Assembly: GCA_012932295.1 (NCBI GenBank)
Contig: JAAONU010000001.1
Location: 61,258,927 to 61,322,926 of the forward strand
Direction: 5' to 3'
DNA: 64,000 nt
Origin: Cyclina sinensis
Taxonomy: Eukaryota; Mollusca; Bivalvia; Venerida; Veneridae
A program made the translations under genes and the position numbers. This document shows positions 13,801-25,800 of this stretch, piece after piece; position 1 is the first letter of the stretch; the number at the start of each line of letters is the position of its first letter. The notes under the pieces were generated by a model that was given only the letters and a program-made list of their open reading frames with translations, did no database searches and was not told the origin of the DNA.

Positions 13801-14694
13801 GTTGCATTACTGTGTGAAATACAATCAAATTTCATGCATGTACTAATTTCAGAATTGCCAGCAAGTGCAGCACAGGAGCCGCCACCAACTCCAAATGCAA
13901 CCAGTCAGTCAGCTACTGTACCTACAATATCGGTGTCACAGTCTAGCATGCAATCTGCACCAAGCACACAGTACCAGAACCAGTCGGTTGTGTTTTCAAC
14001 CCCTACTCACAATATTCCTAGTATATCTACAGTGTCATGTTCGCCTGACAGTCAGTATAGCGAGATGAAAGGAAATATAGACAGTGTTTATGTGCCAGTT
14101 GAAAGTTTAATTAGTGCTAGTGCCTCTTCGAGTGGGATTATTTCTGACATTAAATCAGAACCATGTGAAGCACAGACTTCAGGGACGCTACATGCGCCGG
14201 AAATTAAGTCCGAGAATTCAGAAGATTTCTTTGATTTGAGTGATGTGATAAATAATGATCTGAACGCCATGGATTGGACACCAGATCCAACCTTTGGCGA
14301 TCTAGATTTGACGGACATGACAAATACTAGTACAGCAATGGATCTGATGCCAAATGAACAGTCTTTTCTGTCTATACCAAATGTTCAGTCTCCTCAAAGG
14401 TCAATGCATGGTTCAGAACCTGACCTTGCAAATTTAGGTTTGACAGATATGGATACAAATAGTAATATGCAAATTGATGTGCCGGACTGGTTAGACGTCA
14501 TTATGCCGAATACAGGTTTAACTCCGCTTAGTGCTAATGCACCAGTTTCGTTTCCGGCAGATCCGATACTGACGCCACAAACTCAGAAGGAAGTGTTAGA
14601 TTTGTTTAATTTTGATGAGTCAGACTTAAACACTCCATCAGATTTTAACTGTGTTTCAGCATGGGATAAATTAACAGAGACGACAACAAATTAA
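1730..14694 (+). CDS. MRTF: Myocardin-related transcription factor (MRTF/MKL), 3' six exons, 5'-truncated by window edge
   Basis: This is an actin-sensing coactivator of serum response factor. In the known family, RPEL motifs bind G-actin and hold the protein in the cytoplasm; release allows nuclear entry and SRF target activation. Six exons join without phase conflict into 1489 residues plus stop. In order: RPEL2 (residues 6-25), RPEL3 (about 47-66), a Lys-rich basic region (201-232), a Gln-rich segment (264-285), a SAP domain (405-446), Ser/Pro-Gly repeats (452-595), a coiled coil running into polyQ (about 769-900), a PPKYDEV segment in exon D, a conserved MDDVLEILIRTGE motif across exons E/F, and an acidic C-terminal activation region with two DW motifs. 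The start codon and RPEL1 must lie left of the window. All junctions are GT-AG. Family assignment is secure. Choosing between MRTF-A, -B or myocardin is not meaningful, since invertebrates usually have one gene. Confidence 0.95.
4190..4280 (+). repeat. Possible degenerate tRNA-derived SINE head
   Basis: A TGGGTTTAAGCCC stretch near 4257-4269 resembles a polymerase III B box. It is preceded at about the right distance by an A-box-like tatgattgagttg. The bases have drifted and no TSD is evident. Confidence 0.3.
5973..6116. repeat. 72-bp tandem duplication in MRTF intron
   Basis: The sequence beginning taccatcttctgttagcttg occurs at 5973 and again at 6045. The two copies are almost identical over their shared length, which implies a recent duplication. 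Confidence 0.92.
6167..6460. repeat. 44-bp minisatellite (about 6.5 copies)
   Basis: The unit contains gtggcatacattgatgacat followed by gatggtctccatactatgac. Period 44 is measured from tggtctccat at 6241 and 6285. Central copies are identical; outer copies carry substitutions and short deletions. Confidence 0.93.
7601..7762 (+). CDS. MRTF: MRTF exon B (RPEL3)
   Basis: The acceptor is ctcattccag and the donor is AAAG|gtatcg. The exon is 162 nt, with 2 nt completing the codon from exon A and 1 nt carried to exon C. It encodes the linker, a basic stretch (LLKKARLAD) and a canonical RPEL motif (RPGVLELVQGNII), matching RPEL3. The basic residues between RPEL2 and RPEL3 correspond to the family's nuclear-import region. 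Confidence 0.93.
7763..8596 (+). other. MRTF intron between exons B and C
   Basis: 834 bp of AT-rich intron. I see no repeat family or extra exon. Confidence 0.7.
8597..11780 (+). CDS. MRTF: MRTF exon C (basic region, Q-rich, SAP, Ser/Pro repeats, coiled coil, polyQ)
   Basis: This unusually large exon of 3184 nt starts after ttacag and ends AAAAT|gtaagt. It encodes an acidic DEALSPDQ segment, then a Lys-rich block with KVIKFHEYKGPP (about 8959-9051), which matches the family basic/SRF-binding region. A Gln-rich LLQQQQLFLQWQ segment follows (about 9148-9210). The SAP domain (9571-9696; EEMKVAELKAELKKRNLTV) comes next, then about 430 nt of Ser/Pro/Gly repeats (GSVTSPGS type). A proline run (about 10579-10612) precedes a heptad-like coiled coil (EELLRQQQDKIEKLQSQLEE, about 10780-10860) that becomes glutamine-rich to about 11060. 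The last 700 nt are low-complexity Gln/Pro/Thr sequence with no recognised domain. Long antisense frames over this exon are shadows of its repetitive codons. Confidence 0.95.
12107..12239 (+). CDS. MRTF: MRTF exon D (PPxYDEV segment)
   Basis: The acceptor is gtttccag|GGCAAC; its first base completes an ATG (Met) codon begun in exon C. The donor is AAG|gtatac. The exon is 133 nt and ends in phase 0. It encodes a Ser/Pro stretch followed by KEPPKYDEVVKNK, resembling the proline-tyrosine segment found between coiled coil and activation domain in MRTFs. Confidence 0.88.
12436..12508 (+). CDS. MRTF: MRTF exon E (MDDVLEILIRTG)
   Basis: The acceptor is tttttcag and the donor is GGTG|gtaggt. The exon is 73 nt, entered in phase 0 and left with one base. 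Its MDDVLEILIRTG motif corresponds to the conserved MDDLFDILIQSGE at the start of the vertebrate MRTF activation domain. Confidence 0.9.
12509..13852 (+). other. MRTF intron between exons E and F
   Basis: 1344 bp. The first third is occupied by a dispersed repeat (about 12557-12795). The remainder is AT-rich with nothing recognised. Confidence 0.75.
12557..12795 (-). repeat. Dispersed repeat, single-unit form
   Basis: Read on the minus strand, it contains aggggtcaaggtcaaacaaa, tgtccaaaggggtgttgtgt and aagtaaatccacttactaat, then a GGACTGACTGACGGACAG tract and the end sequence ccttcgggggcata. The same sequence forms a tandem array at 58.2-59.1 kb in a tepsin intron. I associate this repeat type with mollusc genomes, from general familiarity only. 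Confidence 0.8.
13853..14694 (+). CDS. MRTF: MRTF exon F, C-terminal activation domain and stop
   Basis: The acceptor is tactaatttcag|AATTG; with the G from exon E it gives ELPAS. The exon encodes 279 residues and ends in TAA at 14692-14694. It is acidic and Ser/Thr-rich, with LNAMDWTPDPTFGDLDLTDM and VPDWLDVIMPNTG segments like the DSMDWL-type ends of vertebrate MRTFs. The open frame extends upstream to 13798, but that part is intron: the acceptor and phase fix the start. Confidence 0.94.
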
Positions 14695-15577
14695 AAAAAA
14701 TTCCGGCATCTTACCGGAACAAGTGAGATGCTTACCAGTCAAGGGATCAAATTTAACTGAACAAAAATCCAAGGATTTGTTGAATGAGCAGATCCTGCCA
14801 AGTATTTTAAAGACAAGGACCAAGAAAGACGGGCTCAAAAAATATATATACAGGTTCCTGTGAGTGGTGGAACCTTGTAGGGATTAACATTCATAAACTG
14901 TTAGTTTCTGGAATGGATTTAGGAATCAGAGGTCTTCATAATATCTTGTTAAGAGATTAACTTAAAGAGATTGTCTTTTGAAGGAATGTTTGTTTTTTTT
15001 ATCTTTCCTTATTTGCAAAAACATATTGTTAGTGTTTTATTGTTCATGCTAATAGATGTTTAAACTCTGGAATTGATGCACTTTGTTCTGCACACAAAGT
15101 TAAGTTACAAATTCAAGGGTAAGTAACTCTGAGTTATCATTGTGAAATATTGGGATTCAATTCTGAGTGTAGGTCTAGTCAGAAATGAAAAGTCATCAAA
15201 AAACAGAGGCAGATATATATCTTTTCATAATATAATAGGAAAATTAGGTGACCTCAGAGACCAGTATTCATAATGTGAAACATGGTTTCAGTTAGAAAAC
15301 ACATTTAAGCACTCAAACTTGTAATGAATTCAAGTTTACAGGAAGCATAATTCACAGATTTTTACTGGTACGTTTAAAATTCACTGAGGTACATATCTTT
15401 AATTTTATATGTAGTTAAGTAGCTCCTGTATATAAGACACAGTGCTGTGGAGTTGTTTCTAAATTGTATAATTTGTTATTTATATAAGGGTCCAGTTTTT
15501 CTCGGAATGTTGTTACATTTTTATTGAGCAGTTTTGTATTTTTAATATTTGATACGTATTTGCTTTAAGTAAATAAA
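14695..15577 (+). other. Probable MRTF 3' UTR with first poly(A) signal
   Basis: AT-rich noncoding sequence follows the stop codon. The first clear AATAAA is at 15572-15577 and a second is at 15895-15900. Which signal is used cannot be decided from sequence; longer UTRs are possible. A 22-A run at 15768-15789 lies between the two. Confidence 0.5.
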
Positions 15578-15894
15578 ATATGCAGCCTATTTTGGACAAC
15601 AGCTTTCGTTTTAGGTAGTTTTAGAGTTCTGAAGGTCACAAACGTGAGACAGTGCTCTGAACACTTGCAACTGTATAAGATTTCTGGTATTTTCATTTCC
15701 ATTGATAACAAGAACATGAAGTCATCAGCAAAAGTTGAGTCACAATGTGTGACATATACTTGCATTTAAAAAAAAAAAAAAAAAAAAAACATTACCAGAT
15801 ACTTTGTTTTATCAATGTCTTAAGCCATTCTAAAACCTTTTTGTAATCTTGAATTTTTGACCTACTGTTGTAAAGAATATTACAGGAACAGGAC

Positions 15895-15900
15895 AATAAA
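15895..15900 (+). promoter_or_regulatory. Alternative AATAAA poly(A) signal downstream of MRTF
   Basis: A consensus hexamer about 1.2 kb after the stop codon, in the same orientation as MRTF. Use is inferred only. Confidence 0.35.
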
Positions 15901-18585
15901 ATCCTCTGTTCAGTGTCTAAGCCAGGTAATAAATACTGTAGTGAAAATGATAAAGTCTGTAATTGTCTCCCATTCAGTCTTTTTCAAGTGACATTTTTTA
16001 CAGAATGTACAACCATTATCAATTAGATGAGTAGAATGATACATAGTTCATCTCGTGTCATTCCAGTATATTTACACTGCAACATTCTGATAAAATCAAA
16101 TGGCAAAGCATATATCCAGTCATAGTTTGTCCAAAGTAGGCTGCTCATATCGTCTTGTTGCCGTGTTTCGACCAAGCTATGCCATCTTCTCAAACATTGT
16201 AGTTTTTAGTTTTATCCTCTTGTTCTAGCTTTGAGTGAGGCATTCCATTACTCTAGAATAGAGGGCATATACATGATTGCATCATAGCCCTAATTAGGGA
16301 AATTGTCATAGATAAAAAGGAATTACTTTTACAACCATACATACTAATTCATTATTTATTAAAGCTTTACATCACATATATGACAAATGGCTACAAAAAA
16401 ATATGTGTAAAGATCAGTTTGCTAAAGTTCATGGAATACAAATTTCATTGTGTCCAGAGCAAAAAAAGTAAATTATATAATTCAATTTTCTTTGAATCAT
16501 TCAAGGTGAACTCATTTTTGTGCATATAGAAAAGGTGAGAAAAACTTGAAAAAATAATTTTGTCTAGAAAAAAAAATTTGCTCAGCTTGGAGAGAAAATA
16601 TGGCTTCATTTTGTGGCTAGATGTTATTGTTATGCATAAGTTTGTTCAATTCAGATCACTTTGGTTGACCGAGTGTTTTTTAATTGTTTTAGATGACTTT
16701 AAATTACTTAAAAACCTTGCTCATTTATAAATAGACATCAAAATGTACATAGGACACAGCTCTACATGTCAGAATGTATCCAAGCATATAGTAGATTAAG
16801 ATAATTGGTAAGGAATAAAAATGTTGCAGTGGTATTTTTTGGTTACAGTTTTACTTGAGGGGCCTATAAGTGACCATATGTTTGCCACCATGCAGTAAGC
16901 ATTTTGGCGTGAGGATGTTTCTGTGAAGAATTATAGCATGTTTTTGGTTAAAGTTGATGGGTTTCATGTTTGGGCTACTTTCTTTACACTGATATGTTGC
17001 CTCGTACAACATTTGTTTGGCTTGATATGAAGTCTGGAAAACTGGAAAAGTTTGACATTTAGAAGTCGTCATTTTCAGGCATGAAAAAAGAGGTTTCTGG
17101 TTTTAGCCTTAAGTTTGTCATACATGTATCAGTTTTCTCAGAGCATTTGTTGAAAAACACCTGTAGACTTTAAAGATTATCATTGGTTTGAGGTTTTGGC
17201 TTATTGGTTGCAAGTTGAAAGCAAATAAAAGCTTTTGGTGTACATATTTGTTACTCATTTAACTTAATTTGTGTGTAAAGCATAATTATACGTGTTTGTT
17301 TAATAATAAGCTTTTTATGCAAGTAACATTCTGTAAATTTATGAAAAATGTAATAGAAAAATGTAGTTTTCAGAGAAATTGTAAAAAATTGAATAGTAAT
17401 TTAGAACACTTTGGGACCATTTTAAACCTTTGAATTTTCTTGGAAGGAAACATTTTTAAACGGAATAGTAAAGGAAATTTTATTATTTACAGAACGAGGG
17501 TCTGTTAGGAAATAGCATATGTGAATATTAGGTAATAGCTTATGTGAATATAAAGAAATCACATATGTGAATATGTAAAACTGCTTGAAAATGGGCCCAA
17601 GTTGTTTTGAGAACTTTGCATAGATGTTTTAAGGACCAAGTAGACCTAGCATGCCGTCCTAGTGTTTTTATACAATCCAAAAGTGCATGAAGTAGATTAG
17701 AACTTGAAATGTTTGCTCACCACTTGCTTCCCTACAAGCTGTTTTAACAAGTTTATGTCTTCCTTGGAAATGTGACCGAGTGCTTATATTTTGAGAAATG
17801 AAGTGCCCGAGTTAAGAAGTATTTGTTGCAAAATGTGAAACTTGCTGCAGTCTTGGGTCTTTAGCAGGAAGTTTAAGTAGATCTTTGGTCAAACTTGTCA
17901 ATATGTAGTCAAGCAGAAGCCATATTTAAAACAAAACAGGTGCAATCAAAAGGCATCGATGAAGAAGTCCAGGTAAAAGATATAAAAGCTTCAAATCAGA
18001 TATAATTTGAAATTTTTTATTTGAATAAGTAAGGCCAAGAATTAGGTAAGGTTGACATGGTTTTGCTACAACATTTTGAGTTGGATTTAATCAAGTATAG
18101 TTTAGGGAGGATTCATTACAGGAAATCATTGTCAGAAGCTTTTCTTTCTATTTATCAGTTTACCACATGCATTACAGGTAAATGGGGCCATTAGCTTAGC
18201 ACACAGATCCCTTTAGAATTTAGTGAAGTGTATATAACAGTTGCTCATTTACCCCACCTACACACCTTTTTTCTTGTTTCCATAATCGAACATGTATAAA
18301 AAAGACTGAACCTTGCCATCTGTAGAAGAAATATGTATATATCAACATTTACTATTTACTGCAATGAGCAATTTTTTCTGTATAAATGAAATACTATTTT
18401 CAAATTGAAATGAAATTTATATGAAATTTCTTTATCTCTGTAAATACTGATTTTTTTTTATATTTCAAAACAATTTTTGCACTTAATTAGATATTAAAAG
18501 AACAATTATGTGTTTTTAGAATTAAAGGTCAGTATTATATGTATGGTCCTGAAAGCCTATTTTTAACCTCAGTTAATCGACCTTA

Positions 18586-18843
18586 ATATCATTTCAAATA
18601 CATTAAAAATCTACCTTTAAATAAAAAACCCTTGATCAGACATTGACCGAAATAATATTTTAAATTCATTGAAGATCTACCTTTAAAAACTTGTACCATT
18701 GATCAGACATTGACCGAAATAATATTTCAAATACATTGAAGATCTACCTTTAGATAAATTGTACCCTTGATCAGACATTGACCGAAATAATATTTCAAAT
18801 ACATTCAAGATCTATCTTTAAATAATTTGTACCCTTGATCAAA
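18586..18843. repeat. 67/68-bp tandem repeat, about 4 copies
   Basis: The core gatcagacattgaccgaaat begins at 18634, 18701 and 18769, and the fourth copy is cut at gatc (18837). Units carry a few differences and A-run length changes. Confidence 0.9.
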
Positions 18844-21800
18844 TTATCTCATACTTGCCTAGCTGAGGAAATTTAACCAAACATCTCTTTCATTATGCAA
18901 TCTTCTTTTCTGTGTATGTAATCTTGTTGCTTCAGGTGTAAGTAGTTCAGGAAAAATACACATATACCTTATATTTAGTCCCTGCATTTTAATCAGCTTT
19001 GGCTACTACATATATATCCCATATTCTTAATGAATCAAAGTTACTGTAACTTTGTCATTGTAACTTGCTTGTACCAGTATCTATAGAGCCTCACATGAAA
19101 GAATGGTAAGAAAAAAAAATCTTATGTTTTATTTGTAGCCCACATGCTTACTGTAGTACATGTTGACATTCCACATGTTAAATTCACTCTAAAAATTTAT
19201 CCTTATTTATAAATGTTCGTTAAAATTTGTATGCTTTTATGTTGAATTCTGTTCTATTCCATTCATTACTTCTGTATTTTTCGTTGAAACGAGCATGCCA
19301 GTGCAACAAAAACTGGTTGTAATTATTACGTATTCCTAGTCTACTAAAAAAAGGCAATTTATTATTACGTTTTATAAATTGGCTTTGTTTTAATTTGTAT
19401 ATGTATACCTTATACTAGTTCTGTCATAATTTCAACCCTTTTAACTTACCTGTTAAAGCATAATAAAAGAACATCATATGACTGTTCCTTTTCATAAAAA
19501 CATTTGTTTGATTTCAGTTTGGCTAAAAATAGATTTTTCTTCTTTAATATAACATATCTTTAATTAGTGTACCTTTTCTTTACTAAATTGTTGCTTTTAG
19601 AAATCTATAATGAAACTAAAATTTCTAAACCAAATGTTACCTTTGTAATATATGTGTAAAATACAATGTACTATATTTGTGTACCAAACAAAATGTATAG
19701 AATATTGCACGATGAAATACTTCCAGTGAACTACAGCAAAAAACCCAACAGTTTAAACATTTGCAAATAAGTACTGCTTACAATGGCCTACAGTTCAGAC
19801 ATTAGGCCTAATTAAAAGTATCTTCTTTGCAATATTAGAAGATATTCTTCATTTCTAAATTTAACTAAGTTTAAATATTTTGAAACAAGTAAATGCTTAT
19901 AATTTAGATTATAAGAAAATACTTGATTCAGCTGTAAGAATATTTATACTCGGTGCTTACATAATATTGAAATATAATCTAACCTGAAGGTCTTTCTGTT
20001 CACAGAAAATGCCTTTTTTTTACTAAGTAGCTATTATTTTATCCTTTATAATACATTGTTGCAGTTATTAAAATGGTATTTGATCGTAGAAACCCCTGGC
20101 ACAAATGCTAAGGTTATAATGAATTTAATCGTTTGAATTGATTTATGGTTAAAGTAATGTGTGTGTAACTGATCATATGTTACAAGATACAGAAGTCTTT
20201 CTTTGTTGTTCCCTCTTGTCTGCTCGGAGTTGCATGGGTGTGACTTAGTGCAGGTTTTCCTTGATTTGGAGTTCTGAATTCAGGAACTTCCATGTATCAT
20301 GATTGTTATATATTGCTAATCGTTATAATTCAAGTTATTAGTTGGACTTGTTTGGGTGGTAGTAACCTAGAGTTGTGTAAGCTTTCAGAGAAATTGGTGA
20401 CATTTTCTAAACATTGAGGAAGTTTGGTGTTGTAAATTTTTATAACAAATGGTGGAATTTTAAGTTAACAGTAAAAGAAATTGGTTACATTGTGTATAAC
20501 ACTAAAAAGTTTGGTGATGGAAACAATTGTTTTTAATGTGTATTTCTTTGAAATAGAAAAAATGCAGTGGAAATTAATAACATAACCTATATATTCAATG
20601 ACAAGTAAATTAACTCGACAGATATACTAGATAGTAATTTTCACAATATCCCTTAGGTTTCACGTGTTTTTTGCACAGTGTAGCTATGGTGACTTAGCAG
20701 GAAGATCGTGCTTTTAGTTTGAAATACTTGAAATGCTTCAATGTTATTTATATTGTTGAAGTGAAATTTGTCTTGTTTGTAAAGATCAGTGTTTTTTCTC
20801 CTATCTTTGTAGAGAATGTCTGCTGTCAGAAGCAAACAGCGCTAAATTTCTACTAAAACCAACAGTATTTGATACAGGCACCTTTAATAAAGTTTAGAAT
20901 GTGGCAAATGTTGTTTTGTTAATATTCTACTTGTCTTCTGCCTCATCATGGTTTGTACATAAATCATTGTCACGTAGACTCTTGCATTATGATTTGACGT
21001 TACCCATCCTCAATAAACTATGCTTGAATTTAAACATTTGTTTGTTTTCTATTACACCAGTGTTTTATTATGGTTAATATTGATTTTGCCATAGGTGGTT
21101 TGTTGGCCTTGGAAAAAGCAATACTTTTATGTAATTCCTATTTTCCACTGTGGAAAATAAAAAGTTTATTTTCAGATGTGTGCTAAATACAAGACGCTTT
21201 TATCTTCTGCACCAGTTCTTTATCTATTTGATTCATTTCTTTTTTTCTCTCTTTTATCATAATGGCAAACAAAACATTATGGCCTTGTGGGCGGGGTGAA
21301 AAAAAAATAGAACTGCCAGCTTTCTTGAGCTACTTGCTGGCAATTTTTTATTAAGAAGTGGAAAATCTTGGTTCAAATACTTAAGTCCTTAGGTTGCTAT
21401 TATGTACATTCATACACAGTGCATAATGGGAGATGTTAATAGTACATGTATCGATAAAACAGAATAAAAGCAAATACATTATGGGAACGTGTGAAGCCAG
21501 CACTGATCTGAATCCGTAGATGGATCGCTCATGAGAACAGGCTACTTTATGAGTATTATCATAGGTTATCCTAATTATTTGGCCATATTTACATATAAAC
21601 TAATTTCTTGTTTATTATGGAATAAATATTATGCAAGTCAAACGCTCTGCTAAAGAAGCTGCAGTCAATAGATACAAGAGCCCTGTTCATCCTGGCCTGG
21701 TTTCAGATGTTTTTTTGAAACGGACTTATTTCTACACTAACCAATCTTACACATTTCCCACCTTTGTGTTAGATACCCCTTTATCAGTTGTACAGATTTT

Positions 21801-21879
21801 TATAATGTGAGCCTTTAATTTTGATTTCCTTGGAACTCTGTTCTTTACATTGGTCTTTTTCTTCAGTCTATATTTTGCA

Positions 21880-22860
21880 TAAGAGTCGTTGATCATTGTG
21901 TCGCCTGCTATGAAGGTTTTTTTTGGTTGAATATTTTTGGCTGAGTTATGGCCCATGAATGAAAAAGGCGTTTTGGCCAAATAATGAATTTTGTGTTGCA
22001 GGCTTCACAGTAGCTGCGACATGCTAAAAAGTAGCCATGACATATAGGGATCACTTCCCCATCATTTGTCTGTCAGTCTGTCTGTCTGTCCATCACAAAA
22101 CTTGTCTGGACTACTCCTAAGAAACTACTGGTGCGATTTCATCCAAACTTAACAGGAATGATCAGTACCAAGTTTAGTTGTGCATATCATCAGCATTTTC
22201 CAGTCCAATGATTTTTGTGAGAGTTATGGCCCTTTATGATTTTATTTTTTAAAGTTTGTCCGGACTACTTCTCTTATACTTCTAATGCAATTTGAATGAA
22301 ATTTTACAGAATTGATAAGTACCTCAAGTACTTGTGCATGTCTAACGGGTTTTTCGGTTGAAAGATTTTTAGATGAGTTAAGGCCCTTGAATGAAAAAGG
22401 CGTTTTAGCCAAATAATGAATTTTGTGTTGCAGGCTTCACAGTAGCTGCGACATGCTAAAAAGTAGCCATGACATATAGGGATCACTTCCCCATCATCTG
22501 TCTGTCTGTCCCTCCATCCGTCTGTCTGTCCATCACAAAACTTGTCTGGACTACTCTAAGAAACTTCTGGTGCGATTTCATCCAAACTTTACAGGAATGA
22601 TCAGTACCAAGTCTAGTAGTGCATATCGTCAGCATTTTCCAGTTCAATGATTTATGTCAGATTTCTGTGAGAGTTATGGCCCTTTAATGATTTTTTTTTT
22701 CAAAGTTTGTCCGGACTACTTCTCTTATACTATTTAAGCAATTTAAATGAAATGTTACAGGATTGTTCTGTACCTCAAGTACTTGCGCATGTCTTACAGG
22801 TTTTCTTTAGAATGATTTTTGGCTGAGTTATGGCCCTTTACAGCACATTAATTTGGTCAT
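21880..22860 (-). repeat. 432-bp tandem duplication of a dispersed repeat
   Basis: The sequence ataatgaattttgtgttgca occurs at 21981 and 22413. Each unit contains gtagctgcgacatgctaaaa, a GTCTGTCTGTC tract and tgtccggactacttctctta. A related single copy lies in the opposite orientation at about 46030-46275. The minus-strand frames at 21747-21980 and 22304-22486 fall in it and are not treated as genes. Confidence 0.88.
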
Positions 22861-25800
22861 GCATAGAAAATTCGCTTCTTCATTTAATCTTGGGTAAAGA
22901 CCCTTAAACATAAACAGTTAAATAGAATGAAGTAACGAAGAGCTTTTTCTAAAAAAACAAACCACTATCTACTGGGTCCCTTGAGGCTTTCAAATCTCAA
23001 GTGTCCAAGAACTTTCTCTAACTCGGTAAGTAATTCTGTTTTTAACTATCCACTGAAAATATTTCCCAATTTTTTTTTTTGCGCAAACCTCTAAATGGCA
23101 GAATAATCAACTTGTTGATGGTGGCCATTAACTGGTAGTAGAAGTAGAATGTTGCAACCCGACCTCCCATTTGGTTGTGGTAAGATTGTGGCATTTTAAG
23201 AAAAAGAAAAGATATCATGGTTTATTTACACTTCATTAGTGGAGACATAAAACAACCTTCTCGTCATGCAATAAGTCAAGCAAACGTCATTTGACAAATG
23301 GACTACTCAAGAATTTACTGCTTTCGGTGATTTTTTTCTTAGTATTTTTAGGTTGTGGGTACTGTAAACATATTGAGAGTTAAAAGCCTTCTTTTTCCCT
23401 AAGATTATTTAGAATAGGAAGTTTCTCACTGAACACTCGCCGTACAGATTCAGGCCTTACATGGAATAAAAACGCGGTGGTCAATTTGCGAGATGAACGT
23501 GCACGTTACAATTGGCAGAACTTATGTTCAAACTTACGTATTTTCATAGTAAGTAAAGTTTAGAAAAAACGGAAAAAGTTGCGAAAGTAAATTAGAGTAT
23601 AACTTGATATTTAACAACTTATGGTATGCTGCCTTCTTCACGGAACCTTAAGAAAATGTGAACTATTCGAAATAAAATTTTAACCCGTGAAAAGGCGCAC
23701 GAACAAGGACTTTTGGGAGACATTTTCTGTAGAACCGATTACTGACAATCGTCATGAAAGGCAATAAAATTAAATAGTTACAGTTTTATCTACAAGTATA
23801 TGAAAAGAACTCGAAAAGCATCAAACCCTTGCCAAATATACAAAAAAAGATAATTATCTGATTTGATCGAAACATCATATATAAAACAGAACATTAAAGA
23901 CTGAGGTATTTCTACTTTTGTGACGTTTTTATACAATTCGATAAATCCAATTGCATATTTCAGATAATAAATATCACAGTAAAATTGTGTATTGCCCATT
24001 AAGATTTTGTTTCAAATGCAGATCCCAATGTTGTACTGCCGCTCAAATTCCTTGCATCTCTTATATTTTATATCTTTTCAACTGGATACTTTCCGAGAAG
24101 AAAGCAGACACTTTCTCCTTCAGTTTTTCATTCTATCTAAGCTAAAAAATATATATTTGAGTAAGTATGCAACGTAAATTTAAAACATAAATATCTTATT
24201 TTATATTGTGATTGATTACATTGATTTTTTTATATGTCAAACTAGTGATTTGCCATACGTTGCCCATCTCGCAATAGCAATGCAACGATGATAAAAACTA
24301 AATTTTTTATCAATTTTCAAAACAACAAAGATTGGTCCCAGATTTGCTTTCCTTTATAAGACTTCTATTAGTGCCCTTCAAAGGGAAGAAGATCATTAGA
24401 AACTAACATCTTGGTAAGGGTAGAAAATAAATTATCCAGCAATAATCGTAGCAAGTTTACTGTATGCTAAATACATCCAATTTACTGCTAATAAAATATT
24501 TAACAATTCAAACATAAATAATGTTGATGAATAGGAAAAAGGTTAATATAATGAAGAACATCTTGTAAATCTGTGCTTAAAAGTAAATTCATGGATTTTG
24601 TGTAATCAAAACAATACGAAAACATAAAATATTTATTCACCCAATAATCCTGTTTTCATATCAGTATTAATATTATAGCGGAAGAAATCTTGTTTCATTT
24701 TTCACCAGCTAAATGTGTATGGATAATGACTGTTTCATATCACTTATATTACATTAATCTAGATAAAATATTATTGTTCTATTACAGATATTTATGGCAT
24801 TCTGTATATGCAGGTGATTCATCTTTTGACTGGTAGAAATGCTATTTATGACAACACGAACTCTTTTTTTAAATGCCAAAGTAGAGATTGTCTCTAAACT
24901 ACTTTTGTATTAACAAATAATTGAGTCGTGATGCGGACATAACATCCTTTTCAGTGTACGTGCTAGAAATCCCAGGAAAGTGAAACTTTCGCTGAAAATG
25001 GCATGTAGCTTGAATGGATTTGATTTTAAATTCTATGGGTTTGTCGAGTTATGTTCTCTAAACATCCAGCAGAAATTGAGACATTTGTCAGACACATATT
25101 ACAGACACAATGGTCACGGTCACTATTTGTTAAATTCAGCAGGGTCTTTCTATTTGAAAGACTCTGAATTCAGTAACGACGAAACAGTGTGGTTCCGACA
25201 TTAAATGGAAATATTCCAAATGAACCATTAAGTTTTGAAGTGTTTCGCTAACAGAAGAAAATAGAGTTGATGAGACTTAATGATTAGGTGAAAAGTTGAT
25301 ATGACTTGACAAGTGGGCTCTGTTTAAGTGAATAAAACAAGTCTTAAATCTTGTTTTATGGTACAGTTACAACTGCACTGTTAAAAAATTCTTTACATTT
25401 ACAAGTATGTTGTATATAAGCATTGTACTTGTAACGCTAATTGTGGTTTTGAAAAAATTTATTAGCTTAAACGCACCTTTCGGCCCTTTCCGTCAAACTT
25501 CGGATTGTAAACAATCGGCGAGGTGTTCCGAATGTTTAAACAACTTCGGCGCGAGACAACTTTCCATCTGAGTAAAAAGATAGAGACTGACACAAAACAG
25601 GCTATGCTAGATTTTACTTATCTAATTTAATTATTCGAAAGACACTTTCTTGCAATTGTCAGCATATCCTGTATTACGACCGTTTTCAAGAGTTTTCCAC
25701 ACAGATTGACTTTAAAATCATACTAATCTAAGCGACCAAAAATAAATTTTAATGTTCTCCCGAATAGTTACAATAGCTGGCACGAGCCTGTTTAGCCATT

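Larger units (their letters stand above)
15578..21870. other. Gene-poor intergenic interval downstream of MRTF
   Basis: AT-rich, with many short homopolymers and scattered AATAAA hexamers on both strands (one at about 21012-21020). The only structured item is the 67-bp tandem repeat at 18.6-18.8 kb. Short open frames at 16851-17072 and 20653-20835 have no recognisable family and look random. Confidence 0.6.
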
